In this document: piece by piece, positions 30,866-38,097 of the stretch | How positions within the stretch are numbered: the stretch's first letter is position 1 | Layout of the letters: every line of letters begins with the position of its first letter | Source: Kitasatospora azatica KCTC 9699 | Lineage (GTDB): Bacteria; Actinomycetota; Actinomycetes; Streptomycetales; Streptomycetaceae | Length of the DNA stretch: 64,000 nucleotides | Reading direction: 5' to 3' | Assembly (NCBI RefSeq): GCF_000744785.1 | Contig: NZ_JQMO01000003.1 | Location: 2,480,001-2,544,000 of the forward strand | Notes under the pieces: model-generated | What the model saw: only the letters and a program-made list of their open reading frames with translations | Databases searched by the model: none | What the model was told of the DNA's origin: nothing | Position numbers and translations under genes: made by a program

Positions 30866-31764
30866 ACGGACGCTCCGGGAAGGGCCAGCCGCTCCAGCTG
30901 CTGACGGAAGATGGACACGGCCTCGCTCTTCGGCAGCGGCGCGACCCCCTCGACATGCATGGTCACCAGCAGGTCGCCGATCGCGGCCGTGCACTCCAGC
31001 TCGTCGATCGGCTCACTGGGCTTGGCCGGCGGCAGGAAGCAGCGCGCGTCCTGGTGCCCCGGGACCTCGGGCCCCTGGCGGAACAGCCCGGACTCCGATC
31101 CCCAGGCGCCCTGGAAGGCGTTCTCCACCGCCACCGACTTCTGGTTGAACTGGTCCAGCCAGAGGGTGACCACCATCTTGGAGTCCGCCGCGCGGTAGCT
31201 GCGTACGCCCGCGCCCTTGTGGCCCTCGGCCTTCAGCGCGTTCTTCACCTTGTCGCGCTGGTCCTTGGGCAGGTCCTTGACCCGGTCGTCCAGGTAGGTG
31301 TTGATGGCGTCCTGGCTCAACTCGGTGTCGTTGCCGTACACGTCGTCGTCCGGGCCCAGCACGTACCCGGCCGGCATCGGCAGCAGCAGGTCGCGCATCG
31401 CACCGAAGTGGGTGCCGTTGGACTGCGCACCGTACGCCGGGCCGGAGGGCGCGGGGGCGCCGGAGGGCGCGGCCGAGGGGGCCGGCGCCGCGACCGGCGT
31501 GGTGTCGTCCTGGTACTTCACCTGGATGATGCCGACGCCGATACCCACGCCCGCCAGTACGGCGGCGGCCACCGCGGCGGTGGCCTTCAGCGCCAGGCCG
31601 CGGCCGGCGGGCTTGGCCGGCTGCGGGGCCCCGAATGCCTGCGGCTCCGGGGCCGCGAAGGCGTCCGGCTGCCCGACCGGTTCTGGGGTCGCCGTCGCTT
31701 CCGGCGTCCCGACCGGCTCCGGGGTCCCGGTCGGCTCCGGGGTCTCGCTCACGAGCTCGTTCAT
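30862..31764 (-). CDS. Pro/Ala-rich single-pass membrane protein, array member 3
   Basis: 300 residues. A short PEPTGTPEPVGTPEA-type cytoplasmic repeat region, one helix (ALKATAAVAAAVLAGVGIGVGII), then an extracellular domain with FGAMRDLLLPMPAGYVLGPDDD, AINTYLDDRVKDLPKD and two Cys (DARCFLPP, ELECTAAI). Start ATG 31762-31764 overlaps the upstream stop as ATGA; the few extra upstream residues in frame are not needed. Paralogous to its neighbours; the extracellular domain resembles a sensor or ligand-binding fold but I cannot name it. Confidence 0.75.
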   Translation of the reverse strand: MNELVSETPEPTGTPEPVGTPEATATPEPVGQPDAFAAPEPQAFGAPQPAKPAGRGLALKATAAVAAAVLAGVGIGVGIIQVKYQDDTTPVAAPAPSAAPSGAPAPSGPAYGAQSNGTHFGAMRDLLLPMPAGYVLGPDDDVYGNDTELSQDAINTYLDDRVKDLPKDQRDKVKNALKAEGHKGAGVRSYRAADSKMVVTLWLDQFNQKSVAVENAFQGAWGSESGLFRQGPEVPGHQDARCFLPPAKPSEPIDELECTAAIGDLLVTMHVEGVAPLPKSEAVSIFRQQLERLALPGASV

Positions 31765-32756
31765 GCCAGCCGCTCCCACTGCTGCTTGGCCAGGTCCTTG
31801 ACCAGGTCGGCGTTCACCTGCGCGCTGCCGAAGGCCTCCACGCGCACCAGCACGTCACCGCGCCGGGTCAGCGCCGAGCCGTAGTAGAACTCCTCGTTGG
31901 TCTCCGCGTACTTCTCCGACTTCGACGGCGCGTCATAGGCGCCCTCCATCCCGCCGGGGAAGTCGTGCGCACCGCCACCGCGGGCGTTGAGCGCCGCGGT
32001 GTAGGCCGAGCGGGCGTTGTCCGAGAAGTACTGGATCAGCTCGACCCGGTACTTGACCCCGTCCTTCTGCCAGGTGCTGATCGCGGCCCGGCGGAAGCCG
32101 GCGGTGAGCAGTCGCTGGAACACCGACGCGGATGCGCCCTTGGCGCGGGCCATCTCGCCGGCCGTCTCGTACTCGCCCGAGTCGGCGTAGCCGAAGTCGT
32201 CCCAGTCCTGGGCGCCGTCGGGCTTGGTGAGCAGCAGCTTGCGCAGGTCGCCGTCGATCGGCAGCGGCTTGGGCGCGGCGGCGGCCGCGGCCTTCGGGTC
32301 GAGCGCTCCGGCCTGGTAGCTGGGCAGCACGGCGGGCTGCAGCGGCGGCAGCGGCGTGGGCGGGCGGTTGGCCTGGATCGCGTAGCCGATGCCGCCACCC
32401 ACCAGCGGGCCGAGCAGCAGCGCGCCGACCAGCAGCAGCGCGGTGCGGGAGCCGCGCACGGGACGCCGGGGGGCGAGCTCGGCCGGCTCAGCGGGCAGGC
32501 CGACGGGCTGGTCTGCGGGCTCAGCGGCGGGCTCGGCGAGCTCGGCAGCGGGCTCGGCGAGCTCGGCAGCGGGCTCGGCAGCGGGCTCGGCGAGCTCGGC
32601 AGCGGGCTCGGCGGCGGGCTCGGCGGCGGGCTCGGCGGCGGTCGCCGGTGCCTGATCGGGTATCAGTGGCGCCTGCTCGGGCACAGGCGGGACTTCGGTG
32701 CTCACAGTGGACTCCAGCAGAGAGGTCGGGTCAGCGGGCTCGGCGGGCTCAGCCAC
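31761..32756 (-). CDS. Pro/Ala-rich single-pass membrane protein, array member 2
   Basis: 331 residues. The cytoplasmic part contains a repetitive EPAAEPAAELAEPAAE tract. One helix (ALLLVGALLLGPLVGGGIGYAI) is followed by an extracellular domain with DGDLRKLLLTKPDGAQDWDDFGY and a C-terminal block (GDVLVRVEAFGSAQVNADLV). GTG start at 32754-32756 overlaps the upstream gene's stop by 8 bp, so translation is coupled. Same architecture as the three neighbouring genes. Confidence 0.73.
   Translation of the reverse strand: MAEPAEPADPTSLLESTVSTEVPPVPEQAPLIPDQAPATAAEPAAEPAAEPAAELAEPAAEPAAELAEPAAELAEPAAEPADQPVGLPAEPAELAPRRPVRGSRTALLLVGALLLGPLVGGGIGYAIQANRPPTPLPPLQPAVLPSYQAGALDPKAAAAAAPKPLPIDGDLRKLLLTKPDGAQDWDDFGYADSGEYETAGEMARAKGASASVFQRLLTAGFRRAAISTWQKDGVKYRVELIQYFSDNARSAYTAALNARGGGAHDFPGGMEGAYDAPSKSEKYAETNEEFYYGSALTRRGDVLVRVEAFGSAQVNADLVKDLAKQQWERLA
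32516..32645 (-). repeat. Tandem repeat coding for EPAA/ELAEPAA tract
   Basis: Repeated 12- and 18-bp units (GGCTCGGCAGCG, GGCTCGGCGAGCTCGGCAGC on the plus strand) encode the acidic Ala/Pro tract in array member 2. Copy number is likely to vary between strains. Confidence 0.85.
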
Positions 32757-33684
32757 CGCTGCCCAGCCGGTCGCGCTGACGCTTCATCGCATCCGCGAGC
32801 AGCGCCTTGTCCGGGTCGCCCTTCACGTCGACGGTGACCTCGTACTCGACGTCGCCGACGTAGGAGATCCCGATCAGCTCACCGGTGAACGCCTGCTGCT
32901 CCGGCTTGAAGACGTAGCCCTTGGCCTCGCTGTCGCCGTCCACGTCGACCTGGTCGCCCTTGGAGAAGGTGGCGCCCTGGGCGAAGGCCTTGGCGTTCTC
33001 CCGGGAGGAGAACCGCAGCAGCCGGGTGGACACCTCCATCCGCCCGTCCGCGGTGCGGTACTGGCGGTAGACGGCCTCCTGGTAGCCGTACGAGTCCAGC
33101 ACGCCCTTGATGTCGGTGGACTTGCTGTACTCCTTGGCCAGGTCGTCCGTGGTGAGGTCGGTGCCGTCCGGGGAGCCGTAGGACTCGCCGCCGTCCGGGA
33201 TCGGCAGCAGGAAGTAGCGCAGGTCGCCGCCGTGGGTGTTGCCGTTGACCGTGCCGTGCACGGTGCTGCTGGGCGCGGGCGCCAGCGAGAGGCTGGGCAC
33301 CGGCACCGGGGTGGGGCTCGGGCTGGCGCTCGGGGCGGTCGCGGCTGCCGACGGGGTGGCGCTGGCGCCCGCCTTCGCGCTCGGCGAGGCGCCGGGGGCC
33401 AGGGCGACGGTCCGGTGCTGGTGGTCCGGCTTGCCGACCGCCACGGTCACCGTGGCGCTGGCCGCGGTGATGGCGAGCAGGCCGATGGTGGCCAGGGTGA
33501 CCGTGACGGCACGCGGGGTGCGACGCGGAGCCGGCGCGACGGTCGGCTCGACGGCCGACTGATCCGTCGGCTCGACGGCCGGCTGGTCCGTCGGCTGGTC
33601 CGTCGGCGGCGGTACTGGAATTGACGCAGGGTCGACCGGGTCCACAGGATCAGCGGGGCCGGCGACGGGATCGGGCGCGGACAA
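32749..33684 (-). CDS. Pro/Ala-rich single-pass membrane protein, array member 1
   Basis: 311 residues. Cytoplasmic Pro/Asp/Gln-rich lead (about 55 residues), one helix (VTVTLATIGLLAITAASATVTVAV), a Ser/Pro/Ala spacer, then GGDLRYFLLPIPDGGESYGSPDG, TDIKGVLDSYGYQ and a beta-rich end (GDVEYEVTVDVKGD). TTG start at 33682-33684 after GGGGGA. It heads the array, whose four genes overlap by 4-8 bp. The shared motif after the membrane helix suggests a common extracellular domain. Function unknown; proximity to the ABC operon may be meaningful. Confidence 0.73.
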   Translation of the reverse strand: MSAPDPVAGPADPVDPVDPASIPVPPPTDQPTDQPAVEPTDQSAVEPTVAPAPRRTPRAVTVTLATIGLLAITAASATVTVAVGKPDHQHRTVALAPGASPSAKAGASATPSAAATAPSASPSPTPVPVPSLSLAPAPSSTVHGTVNGNTHGGDLRYFLLPIPDGGESYGSPDGTDLTTDDLAKEYSKSTDIKGVLDSYGYQEAVYRQYRTADGRMEVSTRLLRFSSRENAKAFAQGATFSKGDQVDVDGDSEAKGYVFKPEQQAFTGELIGISYVGDVEYEVTVDVKGDPDKALLADAMKRQRDRLGSGG

Positions 33685-33848
33685 AGGAGTCCCCCAAGGA
33701 GCGAACCGTCAGTCAGCAGGAAGTATGAGAGATCATCAACCAAGCCAACAACGCGGCATTTCACCCCACTCACCCATTGTTTCACCAATCGGACACGCCG
33801 TGATCGAACCGCAACAGGCGGTCGCCCCGGTCGTCCCCCGCGCGTGGC

Positions 33849-34739
33849 TCAGCTGCCCAGCTGGGCCAGCCCCTCGGTGGCGATCCGCTCGAACACCGCC
33901 TGGTCGTTCTCGAAGATCGAGTCGGCGACCGGCCAGTGCACGACCAGCTCGGTGATGCCCAGCTCCTGGTAGGTGCCCGCCCAGTCGACGAAGGCGTCCA
34001 ACGAGGCCAGCGGCCGCTCCGCGGTGGACCCCTGGAGCAGCACCTTCTCGAGTTCCCGCGGATCGCGCCCCTGGGCCGCACAGGCCTCGCCCAGCTTCGC
34101 CAACTGACCGGCGATCACGGCCGGCGCCTGCTCGACCGGGACGTCCGCCGGGCCCTTCGGGTCGCCGTAGGTCACCCAGCCCTGCCCGTACTCCGCCGCC
34201 AGCCGCAGCCCGCGCGAGCCGGTCGCCGCAACGTAGAACGGCACCCGGGGCCGCTGCACACAGCCGGGGATGTTCCTGGCCTCCACCGCCGAGTAGTACC
34301 GGCCGGTCTCGGTGGTGGCGTCCTGCCGCAGCAGCTTGTCCAGCAGCGGCAGGAACTCGCCGAACCGGTCGGCCCGCTCCTTCCCGGTCCAGGCCTCCTG
34401 GCCGAGCGCGGTGGCGTCGAAGCCGATCCCGCCGGCCCCGATCCCGATCGTCAACCGCCCGCCCGAGACGTCGTCAACCGTCACCGCCTCCTTGGCCAGG
34501 GTCACCGGGTGCCGGAAGTTCGGCGAGGTCACCAGCGTCCCCAGCCGGATCCGCTCGGTGGCGGTGGCGGCGGCGGTCAGGGTCGGGATGGCCCCGAACC
34601 ACGGCGCGTCGCGGAAGGACCGCCAGGAGAGGTGGTCATAGGTGTACGCGGCATGGAACCCGAGGTCGTCGGCCCGCCGCCAGATCTTCTGTCCCTCGCC
34701 CCACCGGTGGATGGGGAGGATCACGGTACTCAAGCGCAT
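33849..34739 (-). CDS. LLM class flavin-dependent oxidoreductase (intact)
   Basis: 296 residues, luciferase-like monooxygenase fold using FMNH2 or F420. Conserved blocks: MRLSTVILPIHRWGEGQKIW, GFHAAYTYDHLSW, TERIRLGTLVTS, SGGRLTIGIGAGG and AATGSRGLRLAAEYGQGW. This resembles the F420-type TIGR03854-like branch; the cofactor is not certain. Start ATG 34737-34739 has a -10 box TAGGGT 7 bases upstream (leaderless); the longer frame is unlikely. Its first 82 codons and promoter recur twice to the right as truncated copies (37649 and 41160), about 89% and lower identity. Substrate unknown. Confidence 0.85.
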   Translation of the reverse strand: MRLSTVILPIHRWGEGQKIWRRADDLGFHAAYTYDHLSWRSFRDAPWFGAIPTLTAAATATERIRLGTLVTSPNFRHPVTLAKEAVTVDDVSGGRLTIGIGAGGIGFDATALGQEAWTGKERADRFGEFLPLLDKLLRQDATTETGRYYSAVEARNIPGCVQRPRVPFYVAATGSRGLRLAAEYGQGWVTYGDPKGPADVPVEQAPAVIAGQLAKLGEACAAQGRDPRELEKVLLQGSTAERPLASLDAFVDWAGTYQELGITELVVHWPVADSIFENDQAVFERIATEGLAQLGS

Positions 34740-34746
34740 GGCTCCG

Positions 34747-34752
34747 ACCCTA
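34747..34752 (-). promoter_or_regulatory. -10 box of leaderless LLM promoter
   Basis: TAGGGT on the minus strand, 7 bases from the ATG at 34739. The same box at the same spacing is kept before the truncated copies (37902-37907 and 41413-41418). Confidence 0.5.
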
Positions 34753-34812
34753 CGCTTACGCTCTGGCGGGTGAGGTTCGGGCAACTCGTGGCGACGTCAC
34801 CTGCGTGACCGC

Positions 34813-34818
34813 TAACGT
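34813..34818 (+). promoter_or_regulatory. -10 box of leaderless CcbP-like gene
   Basis: TAACGT lies 6 bases before ATG 34825 with no ribosome site between, as expected for a leaderless transcript. Confidence 0.45.
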
Positions 34819-34824
34819 GCCGCC

Positions 34825-35136
34825 ATGGGTTCTCTGGGCAAGGCCGAGCTTGAGGCCATGATCGATGAAGCGACCGTCGATGCCTACGGTGAGGCCGAGG
34901 AGCTGACCGGCCTGTTCACCGTGATCGAGGAGAACCTCGCGGTGCCGTTCAGCACGATGGTTCTGGGGGTCGAGGTGACCGTGCGCGGTGTCGACCTCTC
35001 CCGGGACGGCCGGATTGTCGCATTGTGTTCTCGTGGCCCTGTTCGACAGGAGATCGGGATCCTGGACCTGCCGATGCCAACACCTGCCCCGGACGGCGCC
35101 GAGTGGATCGAGGCATACCGCTACTGGTCCGGCTGA
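34825..35136 (+). CDS. CcbP-like calcium-binding protein
   Basis: 103 residues, acidic. LEAMIDEATVDAYGEAEELTGLFT ... EENLAVPFSTMVLGVEVTV and the C-terminal LPMPTPAPDGAEWIEAYRYW match the family of the cyanobacterial calcium-binding protein CcbP as I remember it. In Anabaena CcbP buffers calcium during heterocyst formation; here it could buffer or sense cytoplasmic calcium. Apparently leaderless. It is the first gene to the right of the intact LLM gene and is divergent from it. Followed by an unrecognised gene 50 bp downstream on the same strand. Confidence 0.7.
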   Translation: MGSLGKAELEAMIDEATVDAYGEAEELTGLFTVIEENLAVPFSTMVLGVEVTVRGVDLSRDGRIVALCSRGPVRQEIGILDLPMPTPAPDGAEWIEAYRYWSG

Positions 35137-35186
35137 CGTCAAGCAGCTCACACATCATTTCGGCAAAGGCATGCAGGGAGCAGGTC

Positions 35187-36434
35187 ATGGCGATCGCCGT
35201 TCGGGATGCGGATCACGGCGAGCGCTCGCTCGCCGATCTCATCGAGCGCAGTGCTGAGTTGAAGGGAGAGCTGGTCACCTTCGCGCAGAGCGCGCGCTTC
35301 GACCGGTGGTTGACTCCCCTCCTGCTGGCGGCCGCGGGCCCTGATCGGCGGCTGGACGAGGGTGAAGCGGTCCGGATCATCGACCACTTCATTCTGCGGT
35401 ACCGTCTGCCGGACAGTGCGACCGTGGTGGATCGATTCGTCGCTTCACGACGGGACTTGAGTGAGGCCGACCGGGAGATGCTGCTCGGCTGGCGTGACCC
35501 GGTCGAGGGCATCTTCGAGATCCGGCGCAAGGACGGGGATTCCGTCGTCCTGCTGAACCTGGTCGACGACCTGGAGTACCGGGTGTACTCGAACGTCGGG
35601 CCGGGGGCCTTCCGTGGAGTGGCCAAGGGCGGATTCCTTCTCGCCTGCTTGGTGCCCCTCCGCTCGGCCGACGGTATGTGGCTGATCTCTGGGGTGATGT
35701 CGTCCTACCCGAAGTCCACTGCCACCGAGGTCGCCCGGGCCGCACTCCAACTGGCCACCAGCCAACCCGAACTGGCCTTCCGCAACCCTGAGAAGATCAA
35801 GCAGGGATGGGAGCGGATGCGTGAGGACCGGGCCGCGTTCATCGAGTTCTGCGGCGCCGATGAACTGGTCCTTCCCCCTGCAGAGGCCGAAGAGCAGCTC
35901 AACGCCTACTACCGGCACCGGCAGGAGGCCGCTGTCGCCGAGCAACCCGACCGTGCCCGAGGCAGGCGGCTCCCAGGCCTGGACCTGCCGTTCTTCGAAC
36001 TGCCACCGGATCTCGCGGACTCGGACACCATCGGCGTCATCTACGACGAAGTCGACGGACTCAACTTCTACGCGGACTACGGACTCTTGCGGGACCTCTT
36101 CGCCAACCCGTCCCTCACGGGCCGCAAACCGCACCAGGACCTCCTGCGCACGTACCTGCGCGAGGAGTCGATCGCGCCACTGCCGATCCGCCGCCTGGCC
36201 GCCACCTATCCGGAGACAGTCGACGCAGTCTTCCGGAAGCTGCTGCGGAAGCCCGGCTTCACCTGGAGCGAGTATGGCGAGGAACTGCTGCGCCGACGCA
36301 AGCCCTGGTACTACGAGCAGGAACCCCGCCCCGGCGTCTCCGTGATCGGTGAGCGCCTCAGCGAGCTCGCCGCCGGCGGCCGACGGCGCAAGCTCACGAG
36401 AGCGCGGCGCGTCTCGGCGGCCTCATCCGGGTGA
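35187..36434 (+). CDS. Hypothetical protein (415 aa), unrecognised
   Basis: A soluble protein with no signal or membrane segment. Notable blocks: LADLIERSAELKGELVTFAQ, DHFILRYRLPDSATVVDRFV, DPVEGIFEIRRKDGDSVVLL with YRVYSNVG (a beta-rich barrel-like region near residues 115-145), and ADSDTIGVIYDEVDGLNFYADYG near 285. The C-terminus is basic. Start chosen at ATG 35187 after GGGAG; the longer frame upstream overlaps the CcbP-like gene and is not convincing. I cannot assign a family. Base composition appears less GC-rich than the core genes, consistent with transfer. Confidence 0.65.
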   Translation: MAIAVRDADHGERSLADLIERSAELKGELVTFAQSARFDRWLTPLLLAAAGPDRRLDEGEAVRIIDHFILRYRLPDSATVVDRFVASRRDLSEADREMLLGWRDPVEGIFEIRRKDGDSVVLLNLVDDLEYRVYSNVGPGAFRGVAKGGFLLACLVPLRSADGMWLISGVMSSYPKSTATEVARAALQLATSQPELAFRNPEKIKQGWERMREDRAAFIEFCGADELVLPPAEAEEQLNAYYRHRQEAAVAEQPDRARGRRLPGLDLPFFELPPDLADSDTIGVIYDEVDGLNFYADYGLLRDLFANPSLTGRKPHQDLLRTYLREESIAPLPIRRLAATYPETVDAVFRKLLRKPGFTWSEYGEELLRRRKPWYYEQEPRPGVSVIGERLSELAAGGRRRKLTRARRVSAASSG

Positions 36435-36510
36435 AATGCTGGCGAGCCTGATGCCCGTACGGGACGATGAAGTAGCGTCGGGTCGTCGTCTGGAGCCAAG
36501 GAGGTGCCGC

Positions 36511-37158
36511 ATGTCGTACGAGCCCAAGCTGGCTGCCGCGTTGTCCGGTGCGACTCTGCGGCAGCTGTCGCACTGGCGGCGGGCCACCGGTGAGCGCGGT
36601 GCTGTCCTGGTGCCGGAGATCTCGGCGTCTCGTCCGATCCTCTACTCCTTTCGCGACGTGGTTGCCCTCCGAGCCTGTGTGCGTCTTCGCGAGGAGGCAT
36701 CCCTCCAGAAGATCAGGCGGGCGCTGAGCACGCTGCGCGAGGGCCTCGATGAACGTGAACACCTCTCGGCCTACCGGCTGGTCGCGGGCGGTGACACGAT
36801 CTACCTGGCAGACCCGGACCACGCAGTGGACCTCGTACGGAGCAAGGGCAATGTCGTCATCCACGACATGGTGGACGTGCTTGCGCCTTTCTACCGTGGT
36901 GGTCGACGAATCCCGGACCTCCTCGAACCCCGGCCGCACGTGTCTATCGACCCTGCCGTGCGAGGCGGCGAGCCGGTCGTCGAGGGGACACGCATCCCGG
37001 CGACGGAGGTTGCCGCTCTCCTACGGGACGGCGTGCCACCTGAGCAGATCGGCGACTACTACCCGGGCGTCACAGCAGAGGCAGCGCGCGACGCAGCGGA
37101 CTTCGCCGACTACGTCGACAGTTACGAGGATGCGGAAATCCGGCAGGCAGCGTCTTGA
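36511..37158 (+). CDS. DUF433 protein with MerR-like N-terminus (putative antitoxin)
   Basis: 215 residues. Residues 1-75 resemble a MerR-type helix-turn-helix (AALSGATLRQLSHWRRATGE ... YSFRDVVALRACVRLREE), followed by a coiled segment. The DUF433 domain occupies about 145-205 (HVSIDPAVRGGEPVVEGTRIPATEVAALLRDG ... YPGVT). Fusions of this kind are found as antitoxins paired with DUF5615 PIN-like proteins. ATG follows AAGGAGG at 36498-36504. Its TGA overlaps the TTG of the next gene, so the pair is translationally coupled. It probably binds its own promoter, near TAGCGT (36473-36478). Confidence 0.75.
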   Translation: MSYEPKLAAALSGATLRQLSHWRRATGERGAVLVPEISASRPILYSFRDVVALRACVRLREEASLQKIRRALSTLREGLDEREHLSAYRLVAGGDTIYLADPDHAVDLVRSKGNVVIHDMVDVLAPFYRGGRRIPDLLEPRPHVSIDPAVRGGEPVVEGTRIPATEVAALLRDGVPPEQIGDYYPGVTAEAARDAADFADYVDSYEDAEIRQAAS

Positions 37159-37613
37159 AGCTGCTGCTCGACGAGAATGTGCCGCTCCCCATGGCACGGA
37201 TCGTGCGACTGCTCCTGAAAGGCCACGTCGTCGAGCATGTAGCCGAACTCAGCGGCTGGGCGGGAACCAGGGACGTCGACCTCTATGCGCGTGCGGCAGC
37301 GGACGGCTTTCAGATCGTTGTCACAAACGACACGAAGCAACTGAGCCGCCCACTCGAAGTAGTCGCCATCGAGTCGGGCCTGCATCGCATCGAGTACCGC
37401 CAGAATCACAAGCACGGCGGATTGGTGGGTCTCGGTGCAGCTATCGCCACTGTGTGCGCCGGCCTGCCCCACGCCTTGGCTGAACTCGACCAGACAGACA
37501 GCCAGCGCCTGATCTCGCTGAATGCGGTCGACCCGTCCCGGCAGAGCCGCTTGCGGATCGTGGATCCTGCCAGCGCCCCACCCAAGTTCTGGCCCACCGA
37601 CTCACAGGGCTAG
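37155..37613 (+). CDS. DUF5615 family PIN-like protein (putative toxin)
   Basis: 152 residues. LLLDENVP at the N-terminus and DVDLYARAAADGFQIVVTNDTKQ carry the acidic residues of the PIN-like nuclease fold (Asp/Glu near 6-7, Asp near 40 and Asp near 58). DUF5615 proteins are the predicted RNase toxins of DUF433-type pairs. TTG start overlapping the upstream TGA (TTGA). A tail of about 50 residues (NAVDPSRQSRLRIVDP) exceeds the usual 100-120 residue length. Located directly before the first truncated LLM copy. Confidence 0.72.
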   Translation: MKLLLDENVPLPMARIVRLLLKGHVVEHVAELSGWAGTRDVDLYARAAADGFQIVVTNDTKQLSRPLEVVAIESGLHRIEYRQNHKHGGLVGLGAAIATVCAGLPHALAELDQTDSQRLISLNAVDPSRQSRLRIVDPASAPPKFWPTDSQG

Positions 37614-37645
37614 CGGCATGAGCGGCTGAACCGGCGGAACATCGC

Positions 37646-37678
37646 AGGTCAGGATGCGATAGGTGAAAAAGGATTGAC
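37646..37678. repeat. 33-bp direct repeat, copy 1 (attachment-site candidate)
   Basis: Begins AGGTCAGGATGCG and ends GGATTGAC, identical over 33 bp to 41157-41189. It is fused to the truncated LLM copy at 37680 and differs from the intact LLM gene to the left of the break. Both repeats have the same orientation. Confidence 0.9.
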
Positions 37679-37894
37679 TGAGGTCACCAGCGTCCCCAGC
37701 CGGATCCGCTCGGTGGCCGCCGCGGCCGCCGTCAGCGTGGGCACCGCGCCGAACCAGGGCGCGTCGCGGAAGGACCGCCAGGAGAGGTGGTCGTAGGTGT
37801 ACGCGGCGTGGAACCCGAGGTCGTCGGCCCGCTGCCAGATCTTCTGACCCTCGCTCCACCGGTGGATGGGGAGGATCACCGTGCTCAGTCGCAT
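37649..37894 (-). pseudogene. Truncated LLM flavin oxidoreductase, copy A
   Basis: 81 codons from ATG 37892-37894. The sequence follows the intact LLM gene closely (about 89% over 230 bp by hand count, no gaps), including its -10 box, up to GTLVTS. It then runs VNPFSPIAS and stops inside the 33-bp repeat. About 215 C-terminal residues, including the flavin-binding barrel strands, are missing, so enzyme activity is not expected. A short peptide could still be made. Confidence 0.88.
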
Positions 37895-38046
37895 ACCGGC
37901 GACCCTACGCGTACCCACCGGCGGGAGGCGGCCTTCGCAACCCATGGTGACAACCCCGCCAGCGCGAGCAGCCCCCTGATTCCAGAACACCTCCGCATGG
38001 GCGCATACCGCAGTATGTGAGTGGTTCGGCAACCGGCCACGAAAGA

Positions 38047-38079
38047 GGGAACCCCAGCCGGCGCACGGCTGGGGTTCCC
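38047..38079 (-). terminator. Terminator after the xylanase gene
   Basis: GGGAACCCCAGCC (38047-38059) pairs perfectly with GGCTGGGGTTCCC (38067-38079), 13-bp stem and 7-base loop, 18 bp beyond the xylanase stop on its transcript. Confidence 0.85.
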
Positions 38080-38097
38080 CGAAGTGGTGGGTGTCGG

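Noticed and set aside
37649..38032. Longer version of the truncated LLM frame starting upstream at 38032
   Set aside because: The extension lies before the conserved -10 box and has no homology to the intact gene; the start at 37894 matches the intact copy.
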